Positions 24,933 to 34,570 of a DNA stretch of 64,000 nucleotides are shown piece by piece. Position numbers and translations under genes: made by a program. The notes under the pieces are model-generated. The model ran no database searches and was not told where the DNA came from. It was given only the letters and a program-made list of their open reading frames with translations. Origin of the DNA: Microbulbifer sp. TB1203 (GTDB lineage: Bacteria; Pseudomonadota; Gammaproteobacteria; Pseudomonadales; Cellvibrionaceae); contig NZ_CP116899.1 in assembly GCF_030997045.1 (NCBI RefSeq), positions 5,294,001-5,358,000 of the forward strand, given 5' to 3'. Each line of letters starts with the position of its first letter. Position 1 is the first letter of the stretch.

Positions 24933-27839
24933 ATGAGAATTGAGAATAGCTTCATCGGCACCCTTGTCATGCGTTTCGCGCTGTGGCCGCTCCTGGCGGT
25001 GCTGGCCTCTATCCCAGCACTGGAGGCGCAAGCGATCGATTCGAATTCCCCGAACGCACGCATGTCCCTGAACGGGACCTGGCAGCTCGCGCTCGCTCCC
25101 ACGGAGCAGGATGCGGAAGAACTGGCGGGTTTCCATGAACCCTCGTTTGACGCGACAGCGTTCGCCCCGGTGCCGGTTCCTTCCAATTGGGCTGTGCTCG
25201 GGTATGAAGAGCCGGTCTATCGAGGCTTTCACGGCGACAAGGCCAGCGAGGGCTTTTATGTTCGGGATTTCACGCCGCCGGCCGCGTGGAAGGCGTCACG
25301 GGTGCTGCTGCATTTCGGGGGAGTCTGGTCGTCGGCCGAGGTATGGTTGAACGGCAAGCGGCTCGGTCGCCACGACAGCGGCTACACGAGCTTCGCGTTC
25401 GAAGTGACCGAGGCCCTGAAGGCCGGTGAAAAGAACCGGTTGGCTGTCCGGGTACGACAGGCTACTCGCGAATACACGCACGACGTCTACGACGACTGGA
25501 CCTTGGGCGGCATCTTTCGCGACGTCTCACTGGAGGCGATGCCACGTGAACGTTGGCTCGATCGCGTGATTGCCCGGACCGAGTTCGATGATTCCTTCAG
25601 GGATGCCGATCTGAACCTGAGGATAATGGTCGGCGATACGCATCGGCGCTCCCGGCCGGGCAATGTCGCTAGCCCCGGCGAGCCCTACGACTTGCGAATC
25701 GCACTTTTGTCGAAGGAGGGCGTCGAGGTCGCGCGGCATCAAATGATGATTCCCGCCCACACGTCTACCAGCCGCGAAATCCCGCTGAGCCTGCGTGTGA
25801 ACACCCCCCGCCAGTGGACCGCCGAAACGCCATACCTGTACACACTCCGCGTAGAGCTTCTGGAGAAGGGCGTCATCGCGCACAGTCGCTCGGAGGGGAT
25901 CGGCTTTCGGCAGATTTCGACGGAGGGTGGCGTGTTTCGCATCAACGGCCAGGTGGTCAAGCTACGGGGCGTCAACCGCCATGACCAGCATCCGGACGTG
26001 GGACGCGCCACCACCCGCGAGCACTGGGAGCAGGACATCGCTTTGATGAAGGCGGCGAATATCAATTATATCCGCCTGGCCCACTACCCGCCCGCCAGGG
26101 GGTTCGTAGAGCTATGCGATGAGATGGGAATGTATCTGGGCAACGAAGTCTCATTAGGCGGCGGAGGCAGGCTGTACGATCCGTCCATGGCGGGTGCCGT
26201 CCTGCTGCGTTCCTACGAAACGGTCATGAGGGACATCAATAGCCCGTCGATCGTGTATTGGTCGATTGGGAACGAAAATCCGCTAACCGACCTTCTGCTC
26301 GCGTCCGCGCGCACAGTGAAGGGCCTCGACCCGACGCGGCCGATCCTCCTGCCCTGGCGGGCGGAGGAGTGGCTGCCTCCGGAGATCGACATTCTCGCTC
26401 CACACTATTGGCAACCCCAGGAGTACGATCAGCTGGCTGGCCGCTCTGCGCGGCCGGTGATCACGACCGAATATACGCACGCCTACGGCACGCACGGCTT
26501 CGGCGGATTGGAGGCGCGGTGGAAGGCGTTGACCCGGCACCCGGCGGGAGCTGGCGCCGCCATCTGGGTTTGGGCCGATCAAGCGATCAGGATGCCGACG
26601 GCCAAAAAGGGCGAGTTGGGTGACGAGTATCTGCGGCTCACGACGGACGGGTGGGACGGTCTCGTGGATGCCGACCGGAACCCGAGCCGCGACTACTGGG
26701 AGGCGAAAGCGGTCTACGCCCAGGTTTATCCCGAGGTCGACGAGATCCGCTTCGTGCCCGGCCAGAAGTCGGCGCGGATTCCGATTCGCAACGACTACGA
26801 TTTCACCGACCTCAAAGCCGTAAAGGTCGCTTGGTCGATCTTCGAGGATGACCGCGAGCTCGCTGCCGGAACCAGCGAGTTGGCGGGACAGCCTCATGCG
26901 ACATCGCCGTTCGAGCTGCCGCTCGAAGCGGTGCAGTCGATCCGGCCCGGGAAGGCGTACTACGCGTGGCTCGTTTTCGCGGACGCCAACGGGGCCGAGA
27001 TCACCCGCGAGAGCGTCGAGTTGGTCCCCAATGTTACGGCTGGCGATCGGCACCCTGCGTCGTATCCAATCTCGGTCACGCGCGGCGAAACTGTCGCGAT
27101 CAGTGCCGGGCCGAGTCGTTACGAGTTCGACCCGAAGACAGGACACCTGGTCTCCGCCAGCTCGAACGGTAAGCGCTTGATCACGGACCTGCGTCCGGTC
27201 ATTTGGCGTGAGCTCGATACGAGCGAGGTCTTCGTCATAGGCGAAGCCGCGGCCAGGGAGGCCGCCGACCTCAATCAATACGAGCCGGTTGCGACGGCAT
27301 GGGAACTGCGGGAAACGGAGGACGGCGTCGCGATCAGCACCGAAGTCGACTATGTGGTGGATGCCAGGAATCGCTTTGCCGCGACCTACCGGTACTCGGT
27401 GGCACGGGATGGGAATCTTCGTTTGCAGTACGAGATTCTGCCGGACGTGGTGGTCCCCGCTGTGCCGGTGGTGGGTATGGCCATTGAGTCCGTGCCCGAG
27501 CTGAATCAGCTCCGGTGGTTCGGATTGGGCCCGCACGACGCCTATCCAAACAAGAGGTCGGCCCCGATTCTCGGCGTCTGGGATGGCGGAAGTGCCGGTT
27601 CGGAAGCCGTCGGCACCAAGGCTATGAGATGGCTGGAGCGTACCGGTTCGCCAGGGGGATTTCGCGTGACTGGCGTCGGGTATTTCGAACGCGGCCTGGA
27701 CGATCCCCACAGCGTGCGGATATTGTCCGGTGTGCTCGGTCGGCCGGAGAAGCGCCGCGAAGCGGACGAATCCGTCCCGCCGTTGAGAACCGGGACGGGC
27801 GAGCCTTTCGTTGGTGAACTGACTCTTTCACTGCGATGA
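24933..27839 (+). CDS. Secreted GH2 family glycosidase
   Basis: 968 residues with a signal-like N-terminus (LWPLLAVLASIPALEAQA). Domain order is LacZ-like: jelly-roll (VPVPSNWAVLGYEEPVYRG), Ig-like domain, TIM barrel, then a Bgal_small-type C-terminal domain (RWFGLGPHDAYPNKRSAP). The acid/base Glu is in VYWSIGNENPL (about 448) and the nucleophile Glu in ITTEYTHAYGTHG (about 512). It differs from the 1084-residue GH2 in sequence and in wording, with many CGC/GCG/CTC codons, so it may have a separate origin. It is flanked by a terminator upstream and a repeat region downstream, and so appears to be a single-gene insertion. The start is uncertain; an internal ATG lies at 24969. Confidence 0.87.
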   Translation: MRIENSFIGTLVMRFALWPLLAVLASIPALEAQAIDSNSPNARMSLNGTWQLALAPTEQDAEELAGFHEPSFDATAFAPVPVPSNWAVLGYEEPVYRGFHGDKASEGFYVRDFTPPAAWKASRVLLHFGGVWSSAEVWLNGKRLGRHDSGYTSFAFEVTEALKAGEKNRLAVRVRQATREYTHDVYDDWTLGGIFRDVSLEAMPRERWLDRVIARTEFDDSFRDADLNLRIMVGDTHRRSRPGNVASPGEPYDLRIALLSKEGVEVARHQMMIPAHTSTSREIPLSLRVNTPRQWTAETPYLYTLRVELLEKGVIAHSRSEGIGFRQISTEGGVFRINGQVVKLRGVNRHDQHPDVGRATTREHWEQDIALMKAANINYIRLAHYPPARGFVELCDEMGMYLGNEVSLGGGGRLYDPSMAGAVLLRSYETVMRDINSPSIVYWSIGNENPLTDLLLASARTVKGLDPTRPILLPWRAEEWLPPEIDILAPHYWQPQEYDQLAGRSARPVITTEYTHAYGTHGFGGLEARWKALTRHPAGAGAAIWVWADQAIRMPTAKKGELGDEYLRLTTDGWDGLVDADRNPSRDYWEAKAVYAQVYPEVDEIRFVPGQKSARIPIRNDYDFTDLKAVKVAWSIFEDDRELAAGTSELAGQPHATSPFELPLEAVQSIRPGKAYYAWLVFADANGAEITRESVELVPNVTAGDRHPASYPISVTRGETVAISAGPSRYEFDPKTGHLVSASSNGKRLITDLRPVIWRELDTSEVFVIGEAAAREAADLNQYEPVATAWELRETEDGVAISTEVDYVVDARNRFAATYRYSVARDGNLRLQYEILPDVVVPAVPVVGMAIESVPELNQLRWFGLGPHDAYPNKRSAPILGVWDGGSAGSEAVGTKAMRWLERTGSPGGFRVTGVGYFERGLDDPHSVRILSGVLGRPEKRREADESVPPLRTGTGEPFVGELTLSLR

Positions 27840-27935
27840 AAAGAGCCGTGATCGAGAGTTCGGTTAGGTGTTAATGCGAAGTTCTGATCGTTCCAGTCTG
27901 TAGGCACCCTGTTTCAAATCAGACGCTCATATTCG

Positions 27936-28040
27936 TCATACCGGCGCATGCCGGTATCCAGTTCACTGGCATCCGGGCATCCGGGCATCCGGGCATCCGG
28001 GCATCCGGGCATCCGGGTTCCGGCTTGCGCCGGAACGACC
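27936..28040. repeat. REP-type repeat copy 2 carrying six tandem GCATCCGG octamers
   Basis: The ends match the element at 9220-9285 (CGTCATACCGGCGC..., ...GCGCCGGAACGAC). The interior has six exact direct copies of GCATCCGG (27969-28016), where copy 1 has a single such word (GGCATCTGGG). The array probably arose by slippage. Confidence 0.85.
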
Positions 28041-28283
28041 AGATCGACCGCTTTGGCCAGTTGCAGGAGTGGCTGTACGATCTTGACGATCACCATCCCC
28101 ACGTCTCCCATCTGGATGGCCCTCTATCCCAGTAACCAGATTTCGCCTCACCGCACGCCATTGCTGTTCGAGGCGGCGCGTATCTCCCTGGAGCATCGTG
28201 CTGGGCGGCACTTGCCCCTTGCGGGTACACGGCGATTTGCAGGCACTGACACTGCAGTGAAGGAGCCGCAGTGGGAAAGTTTT

Positions 28284-28376
28284 AACTCAAGTTTCGGAGT
28301 TCAGATCGGGGGCTAGGGGCCGTATGGCCCTTTGCGAGACACGGGCTAGGCGCCCCCCTGTGAATACTTCCTTTAC
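28284..28376. repeat. Repeat sharing arms with the snap-back element at 49325
   Basis: Bases 28284-28303 (TAACTCAAGTTTCGGAGTTC) are identical to 49325-49344, and 28338-28359 (GACACGGGCTAGGCGCCCCCCT) is the exact reverse complement of 49440-49461. It lies upstream of a broken GH2 gene, as the other copy lies upstream of a broken GH115 gene. Confidence 0.75.
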
Positions 28377-28560
28377 GCTCTCCGCGGCCATCCATGGCGG
28401 TCGTATCCTCCCAGACACTTGCATTTGCAAAGTTTTCAATATTAATATGACTAATATGACAGGATGGTATGGCCTTTTATAGGTGATACCAAAATTGGAC
28501 GTTGTATTGTCACAGAAAGCCGCGGGCCCATATTGCCTATAAATGCGGAGATAAATTGAT

Positions 28561-28842
28561 ATGGAGCATCTCACCCCTCGTAGCTTTCCCGCGGCAGTGG
28601 CCCTTCTTCTGTATCTGCTTTGCCCAGCTGCCAGCGCGACTCACTCTCCAGGTCTCTACCTGAGGAATGCCCAATCACTTAATGAAGACTGGAAATATCC
28701 GGTCGTTCCCTACGAAACCGGGTATTACGATTATCGCTGGATGGCGCGTGACCAGGCAGATAGCCCCGGCGGGGCGCATTCTTCATATCCCGCTGAAAAA
28801 TATTGGTCGAGTGGCAGGGCCACTATGCCTCTGGGCCAATAA
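28561..28842 (+). pseudogene. GH2 N-terminal fragment (beta-glucuronidase-like), truncated
   Basis: The 93-residue frame has a signal peptide (about 1-27, ending AASA). Its mature part reads LYLRNAQSLNEDWKYPV, VPYETGYYDYRWMARDQ; this is the opening of GH2 glucuronidase/galactosidase-type proteins (LNGEW-YIVDPYENGYYDYR pattern). It then runs into a stop where about 500-800 residues of sugar-binding, Ig-like and barrel domains should follow. Nothing recognisable from the rest remains before the TonB-dependent receptor at 29035. It is called a remnant rather than a functional small protein because no family of that length has this start. Confidence 0.65.
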
Positions 28843-29034
28843 TCTTCTTCTTCCAGTTGTAGACAGAAGAGAAGATGTATGGAGCGTCAAAGTGGCCAAC
28901 GCAGTAATGGAGGAGGTGGGGCAGGGAAGTTTAGCAGTATCGGCCCGCTAATTTCAGGACCAGGGGCAGAATTCGAAGGGTGTAACTTCGATTTTTTGCT
29001 CGCCAACGATATGGATAATAAAGCAGGTTAAGAT

Positions 29035-31866
29035 ATGATGAGAGAATATTTCGCCAGAAACGACCTGAGTGCCGCCCTTGGGTTGGCTGTCGCATCCCTT
29101 GTTGCAACTACCAGCAATGCACAAACTGAAACTACCAACTCCGGTCAGGCTGAAGTGATTGAGGAAATCTCAGTTACCGGTATGCGCAGTAGTCTGCGGC
29201 AGTCACTCGCCATTAAACAAGAGGCCAGTGGTGTGGTTGACGCCGTTGTGGCGGAGGATATCGGCAAGTTCCCTGATGCGAATGTTGCGGAATCCCTGCA
29301 GCGTATCCCCGGTATCTACCTTTCCCGTGATGGCTCCAGCAACGAAGGTAACCGTATCAGTATTCGCGGGCTGGGTCCCAGCTTCGCGGTGACTACTATC
29401 AATGGTGCGCCGGTGCATACCACTTCCTCGGATAACATTGGCAGCTCCACGCGAGATTTTAATTACGATGTGTTCCCATCTGAGCTTTTTGGCGCCGTTA
29501 GAGTTTACAAAACACCAATGGCTGAACTGACCGAGGGTGGGATTGGTGGTGTGGTCGATTTGGCTACACCACGGCCCCACGACCAGGACGGTCAGGTGAT
29601 TCGCTATGCGGTATCGGCACCCCATAACGATTCGTCTGAGGAAACCAGCCCCCGCGGGTCCTTCCTGTATAGCAATATCTGGGGAAACTTCGGCGCGCTG
29701 ATTGGTTTGGCGCACTCAGAGGCCGTCAACACCCGTTCCGGATTTCAGACCACAGGTAGTTTTAACCGTTCGGCGTTGGGTGAGGATAATGAGGGAGCTT
29801 TTGGGTTTAAGCTTGATCTGGACAACCCCGACGCAAATTTCAATGATCTTACCCGAGATCAGATCGACAACGCATTTATGCCTCGTTTCTACCGGACCTT
29901 CGCTACCACGAACGAGCGTGAACGCACCGCATTGGTCAATTCCTTTCAGTTCAAGAACGATAAAATTGACATCAGTTTGGATACCTTGTTGGCAGAAATT
30001 AACGACGAGCGCGATGAGTATACCTTTGGTGCCGCGATTCGCAATTCCGGGACTACTGTTGGCACAGGTATCGTGCCGATCGATCCAATCATTGACGAGC
30101 ACAATAACTTGCACGGCGTTTTCGGTAATGTGCCCATATTTGCGGAGAGTGTCGTCAATGACAGCGAAACGGAATTCCAGAGTTTCAACCTGCGTGCTGA
30201 ATACCTACTGACAGATACAGTGACACTCAGGGGGCAGATCACTTCCTCGAGCAGTGACGCCGAGTTAACGCGCTGGCGGATGGGCTCCGAAACTCGCGAG
30301 GGCGTGGAAATGCTGATGGATCACCGAGGCAACGGTCTCTATCCGGATCTTGTAATCCTCAATGGCGATATCACCAATCCACAGTTTTACACACGGGCAG
30401 ATCGCGATTTCAGCCTGCGTAATGAAGAAGACGATGATGATATGGCCAAGTTTGAGATCGCGTGGGACTATGATGTTCGCGGTTGGCTGGGCACCCTGAA
30501 ATCCGGTGTGAGCTATGCAGAATCCTCAAAGTATTCCTCCAGGACCAATGGCAGTGCAGTCTTTGATGATCAGCTGCTTCCCAATGGGCTGACCTGGAAC
30601 ACAATGACCACCGAGCAGCGTCTCGCAGTGATGGACAGCGAGCTGAGCATCGATCCCTTTGCCAAGGGATCGGGTGAAAACTTTCCCAAAGGCTGGGCAA
30701 ACTGGACCCGGGACACCATCGAGAATTTTTTCCAGCCGGAACGGGCGACCCGCATGTCACCGCGTAATTTTGGCGCTACCTTCGAGGCCCAGGAGGATGT
30801 GGCCTCAATCTATTTGCAAACTGACCTGCGGGGCGACGTTTACAACCGTGAACTGCGCATGAATGTGGGATTGCGTTATTCAGAGACCGATGTAAGCATC
30901 GATAACTTCCTGCTGGTTGACGGGGAGTTTGAGTCCAACTCCAGTAAGGATTCCTACGAAAATCTTATGCCTTCCGTCAGCCTGGCTTACGATGTCTATA
31001 ACGATGTGGTATTGCGCGCTTCCTACGGGAAAACCATTACGCGTTCGGCACTTACAGATATCGCTGGTAGCCTGGTCATTCCCAACGTCTTCGAGCCGCA
31101 GGCAAACAGCGGTAATCCAGGTCTTCTGCCAATGGAAGCGGATCAATACGACCTCACCGCTGAGTGGTACTTTGCCGAAGGCGCGCTGGTCAGTGTTGGG
31201 CTTTTCCAGAAGGATTTATCGGACACCACTACAAGCGAAACTGTGGTGGTTCCCTGGAGCTCTCTCGGTTTGCCCGATTCTGCTCTCGGGTCAAATCTCC
31301 AGGATGCAGAGGGTAATGTGGATCCGGATCTTCCGATCACTCTCTCCACCAAGGTCAATGAAGGTGATATCTCCTTCACAGGCTTGGAGATGGCCTATCA
31401 ACAAAACTTTACCTTCCTGCCGGGGATATGGGGCAATTTTGGCACTCAGATGAGCTATACCCGGGTGGATACCGATGGCCAGGACTGGACTTCGAGATCC
31501 GGTGTGGATCACGAAGTATGGAATGTGCCAAAGTATGGCTACGCCGTTACAGGTTTCTGGGAGGATGAAGTTTTCACAGCCCGGTTATCCTGGACTTACA
31601 AGGACAGAACTGCCGTCGAGACCAATAACGACCCGGGGCGCGACCTGCAGCGCTGGCGTACCGGCGCGGGTTATCTGGATGCATCACTCAGCTACCATTT
31701 GACCGATTGGCTGGAAGTGCGTATTGATGGGACCAATCTCAATGATGAGAAGACCTACGAGTACTTCCCGGATCCCGATGGTATTTACAGTGGCAGTCGA
31801 TCACGCAGGGATAACTTCCTGGAGAACGGTCGTACAATCACACTGGGTATACGCGGGTCTCTCTAA
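29035..31866 (+). CDS. TonB-dependent outer-membrane receptor (glycan uptake type)
   Basis: 943 residues: signal peptide ending about residue 30 (VATTSNAQ), then a TonB-box-like stretch (EEISVTGMRSSLRQSL), a plug domain (AEDIGKFPDANVAESLQRIPG; ISIRGLGPSFAVTTING; GGIGGVVDLATPRP) and a 22-strand barrel. The GKFPDANVAESLQRIPG motif is typical of the large Cellvibrionales/Xanthomonas receptors that import oligosaccharides. The C-terminus reads LGIRGSL and ends in Leu, not the usual aromatic residue. The start is ATGATG at 29035-29040. It is convergent with the halogenase-like gene at 32518, a frequent partner of such receptors. Confidence 0.92.
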   Translation: MMREYFARNDLSAALGLAVASLVATTSNAQTETTNSGQAEVIEEISVTGMRSSLRQSLAIKQEASGVVDAVVAEDIGKFPDANVAESLQRIPGIYLSRDGSSNEGNRISIRGLGPSFAVTTINGAPVHTTSSDNIGSSTRDFNYDVFPSELFGAVRVYKTPMAELTEGGIGGVVDLATPRPHDQDGQVIRYAVSAPHNDSSEETSPRGSFLYSNIWGNFGALIGLAHSEAVNTRSGFQTTGSFNRSALGEDNEGAFGFKLDLDNPDANFNDLTRDQIDNAFMPRFYRTFATTNERERTALVNSFQFKNDKIDISLDTLLAEINDERDEYTFGAAIRNSGTTVGTGIVPIDPIIDEHNNLHGVFGNVPIFAESVVNDSETEFQSFNLRAEYLLTDTVTLRGQITSSSSDAELTRWRMGSETREGVEMLMDHRGNGLYPDLVILNGDITNPQFYTRADRDFSLRNEEDDDDMAKFEIAWDYDVRGWLGTLKSGVSYAESSKYSSRTNGSAVFDDQLLPNGLTWNTMTTEQRLAVMDSELSIDPFAKGSGENFPKGWANWTRDTIENFFQPERATRMSPRNFGATFEAQEDVASIYLQTDLRGDVYNRELRMNVGLRYSETDVSIDNFLLVDGEFESNSSKDSYENLMPSVSLAYDVYNDVVLRASYGKTITRSALTDIAGSLVIPNVFEPQANSGNPGLLPMEADQYDLTAEWYFAEGALVSVGLFQKDLSDTTTSETVVVPWSSLGLPDSALGSNLQDAEGNVDPDLPITLSTKVNEGDISFTGLEMAYQQNFTFLPGIWGNFGTQMSYTRVDTDGQDWTSRSGVDHEVWNVPKYGYAVTGFWEDEVFTARLSWTYKDRTAVETNNDPGRDLQRWRTGAGYLDASLSYHLTDWLEVRIDGTNLNDEKTYEYFPDPDGIYSGSRSRRDNFLENGRTITLGIRGSL

Positions 31867-31895
31867 AAGCAGCTCCGTAATATTTCATCGGCAAC

Positions 31896-31958
31896 GACCA
31901 AATAGATTAGGGCGGAGCACCGCGAGGACTTGGAGCGTCCCGCCCGATCTATTTGGTC
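31896..31958. terminator. Long inverted repeat between convergent genes
   Basis: Left arm 31896-31916 (GACCAAATAGAT..GGGCGGA) pairs with right arm 31938-31958, with 12 perfect outer pairs and a GC-rich inner part. It sits 30 bases after the receptor stop. It has no T run, so it may be an RNA 3'-end stabiliser or a repeat rather than an intrinsic terminator. Confidence 0.5.
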
Positions 31959-32039
31959 ATGAAGAGCCAGCGACTCTGGCAATCGCTCCCCATCAAAAAT
32001 AACATGGCATTTATATCAGCAGAGCATTAATGGAGGACG

Positions 32040-32276
32040 TTAATACTTTGATTTCCAGCTTCTGCCAGTCGGCCAGTACCGCCAGCTCAAGCTCCGAGAA
32101 GCATAGGGATGCTTTGTCCATGTGGCGGTTTGGCGGTGCTCGATAAGCTGTGCAATTGTCTGCTCTTCTGCAATCGTTACAAGCTTCTCCTTCACTGTCT
32201 TCGCTACTAGAAGGCTCAGGAACTCGGTTTTCTTGTCAGATTTATCACTCGGCATGAGATATACAGTGTCACACAT
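32040..32276 (-). pseudogene. Possible small ribbon-helix-helix-like ORF or remnant
   Basis: A 78-codon frame. Its middle (KTEFLSLLVAKTVKEKLVTIAEEQ, then TIAQLIEH, read as strand-helix-helix) resembles a ribbon-helix-helix DNA-binding core such as antitoxins have. The last 30 residues (TWTKHPYASRSLSWRYWPTGR) look like non-coding translation, so the gene may be decayed. No good ribosome site is seen and no toxin partner is nearby. The rest of 31959-32517 holds nothing recognised. Confidence 0.25.
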
Positions 32277-32517
32277 TTTTATTAATACATGAGTTCTATT
32301 AGCGCCTGGTCAACGAAGGAAAGCATAGGAGTCGCTCTGACGGCCAGAATGTGAAGATGATTGTAGTACTGAATGCGATGGCAAGAGATGGGACTTACTG
32401 GGGAGAGAGCGATGTCAAATAATCTGCTTGACATCACGGTCGCTTGTTAAATTTTGCGCTTGGCGCACCAACGCCATAGCGATGTGGCCCCGCACGGCTA
32501 ATGCAGGGCCTGGATAT

Positions 32518-34035
32518 TTAACTCAGATCGGGTGCTTTCAGTTTCCCGGAGCGAAGGTAGGTGGTGTGTGAGGGCATCATTTCTACTCGCTTCTGCACAC
32601 CTGCGCGTATCTTGTTCAGGCGCGTGCGCAGTTCGTCCTCCGACAGCGTGTCCGCAACCGGGTGGTGACCTTCCGGCCGCAGCCCCTGACCGAACAGTAC
32701 GGCAAACCAGCTCACTTCATTAAAGAAAGCGTTTTTGTCGGGCATGACTTCGCCGCGCAGGCGGAACATTTCCAGTTTTTCCTTCAGCGAGTCGGGAATC
32801 TCCATGTTTTTCACATAGCGCCAGAAGGGTGTGTCTTCCCGTTCCGTGACCGCGTAGTGGGCAACCAGAAAGTCCTTCGTCTCAATATATTCAGTTTGCA
32901 TCTCGTGATTAAAACGGTTGCTGAGGAGATCGCTGATCTCGTTCTTCGGAAACAGTTCCAGCAATTGGAATATGGAGCGCTGGATCAGGTGGATACTGGT
33001 GGACTCCAGGGGTTCGAGAAAGCCGCTCGACAGCCCGATGGCAACGCAGTTTTTAACCCAGAATTTATTGCGAATACCGGTGGTGAATTTCAAGGTGCGC
33101 GGCTCGGCCAGCGGTTTGCCGTCGAGGTTGTTGAGCAGCTTGCTGGCGGCTTCATCGTCGCTGATATAGTGATCGCAGTACACATAGCCATTGCCGGTTC
33201 GGTGCTGCAGGGGAATGCGCCACTGCCAACCCTCTTCACGCGCGGTGGTGACCGTATAGGGAAAGATATCGCCGGTGTTTTCACTGGGTACCGCGGCGGC
33301 GCTGTTGACCGGCAGCCAGTGGCTCCAGTCGGTGTAACCGGTTTTGTAGACCTCCTCGATCAGCAGCCCCTTGAAGCCCGAGCAGTCGATAAACAGGTCA
33401 CCTGCAACGGTCTGGCCGTTATCGAGCTGGAGGCTTTCGATGTAGCCGCTGTCGGGGTGTTGGGTGACATTGACAATTTTCCCTTCGATTCGTTGGGTGC
33501 CGCGTTGTTCGGCGTAGCGGCGCAGATAGGCCGCGTACAGGGTGGCATCAAAATGGTAGGCGTAGTTGATATCGGGCAGTAGTTTCGGGCCGGGTTGCGC
33601 CCCCACCCGCATAAACCGGTTCGCCTCGGCGGCGGCGGATTCGGCGTTAAAGGCGCTGAAGTTCAGTTTGCCGCCCTGGGCGCGCCAGCGCAGCCAGAAG
33701 TGCATAAAGTTGACGCCTTTCATATTGACGCCGATATTGCCAAACGGGTGAAAGTAACTGTGGTTCCGTGTTTTCCAGTCCTTAAATTCAATGCCCAGTT
33801 TAAATGTGGCTTTGGTTTCGCGGACAAATTCATCTTCGTCCAACCCGAGCATATTATTGAAGAGCTTGATCAGCGGAATAGTGGCCTCACCGACGCCGAC
33901 GGTGCCGATTTGTTCGGATTCCACCAGGGTGATGTTATAGAGCTGGGTGCCCATGGCGCGAGACAGGGCGGCGGCGGTCATCCAGCCGGCGGTGCCGCCG
34001 CCGACAATGACAATGTTCTTTATTTTGTTTTGCAT
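32518..34035 (-). CDS. Tryptophan-halogenase-like flavoprotein
   Basis: 505 residues of the FAD-dependent tryptophan halogenase family (PrnA/RebH type). Visible are the nucleotide-binding motif VIVGGGTAGWMTAAAL (8-23), the GVGEATIP motif, the family lysine in TKATFKLGIEFKDW, FIDCSGFKGLLI, and the diagnostic WQWRIP motif at about 272-277 that keeps FAD from acting as a monooxygenase. In Cellvibrionales, Xanthomonas and Caulobacter such genes repeatedly sit next to large TonB-dependent receptors; their substrate in this setting is not known. Chlorination of free tryptophan should not be assumed. No flavin reductase gene is nearby. Confidence 0.88.
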   Translation of the reverse strand: MQNKIKNIVIVGGGTAGWMTAAALSRAMGTQLYNITLVESEQIGTVGVGEATIPLIKLFNNMLGLDEDEFVRETKATFKLGIEFKDWKTRNHSYFHPFGNIGVNMKGVNFMHFWLRWRAQGGKLNFSAFNAESAAAEANRFMRVGAQPGPKLLPDINYAYHFDATLYAAYLRRYAEQRGTQRIEGKIVNVTQHPDSGYIESLQLDNGQTVAGDLFIDCSGFKGLLIEEVYKTGYTDWSHWLPVNSAAAVPSENTGDIFPYTVTTAREEGWQWRIPLQHRTGNGYVYCDHYISDDEAASKLLNNLDGKPLAEPRTLKFTTGIRNKFWVKNCVAIGLSSGFLEPLESTSIHLIQRSIFQLLELFPKNEISDLLSNRFNHEMQTEYIETKDFLVAHYAVTEREDTPFWRYVKNMEIPDSLKEKLEMFRLRGEVMPDKNAFFNEVSWFAVLFGQGLRPEGHHPVADTLSEDELRTRLNKIRAGVQKRVEMMPSHTTYLRSGKLKAPDLS

Positions 34036-34570
34036 TATTAACTTACCGGGAAAAAGTGTTCAAGGTTTGAGGCCCTATTGCATCTCCATATAGGTTTGCG
34101 GGCTCAGGCTCGCAACTGGCTGCAGCAATCGGTACGGGGTGAGGGGCGCGCGGGTCAGATCCTTCTCGCGCTTATACCAGGACAACTGCGGTATCTAATG
34201 TTTCTCCCCCCTAATTTCTATACTTCTGCTGTAGTAAATCGCGTGAGTAGGCAGACTCACCCTTCGCGTGGCTGGGCCACCCCCGTGCGGCTTCCGAGGT
34301 AGCCGGATACTTTACCGTAAATTGGGCACTCTTGCTCCTCTCCGTCCCGCGCGAGCCAACGCCCATGAACTAACGGTACCCTCCCGGCTCCCCACTGAGG
34401 CCGAATTCTTGAAAACTCCAAACGGGCTCCCAGAAGCAAGCCATTCGTATACCTCTGGAAGCCTCATCAAGCATATTGACTTTTATTAATATTAAACAAT
34501 AGGATTGGTGTCTACCTGCCCTCGAGCCTGATCGGGTGCATCGCCAGAGAATAAATCCCCGGAGAAACTT
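34036..34570. other. Gene-free divergent control region
   Basis: It separates the minus-strand halogenase gene from the plus-strand deoxy-sugar cluster. A TTGACT with AT-rich sequence behind it (about 34477-34505) is a possible promoter for lutA. A short TGAGT/ACTCA hairpin lies near 34245-34262. No LacI-type palindrome was seen. Confidence 0.4.

Noticed and set aside
27969..28016. Short CRISPR-like array
   Set aside because: The repeats are 8 bases with no spacers and lie in a REP element; no cas genes are present.
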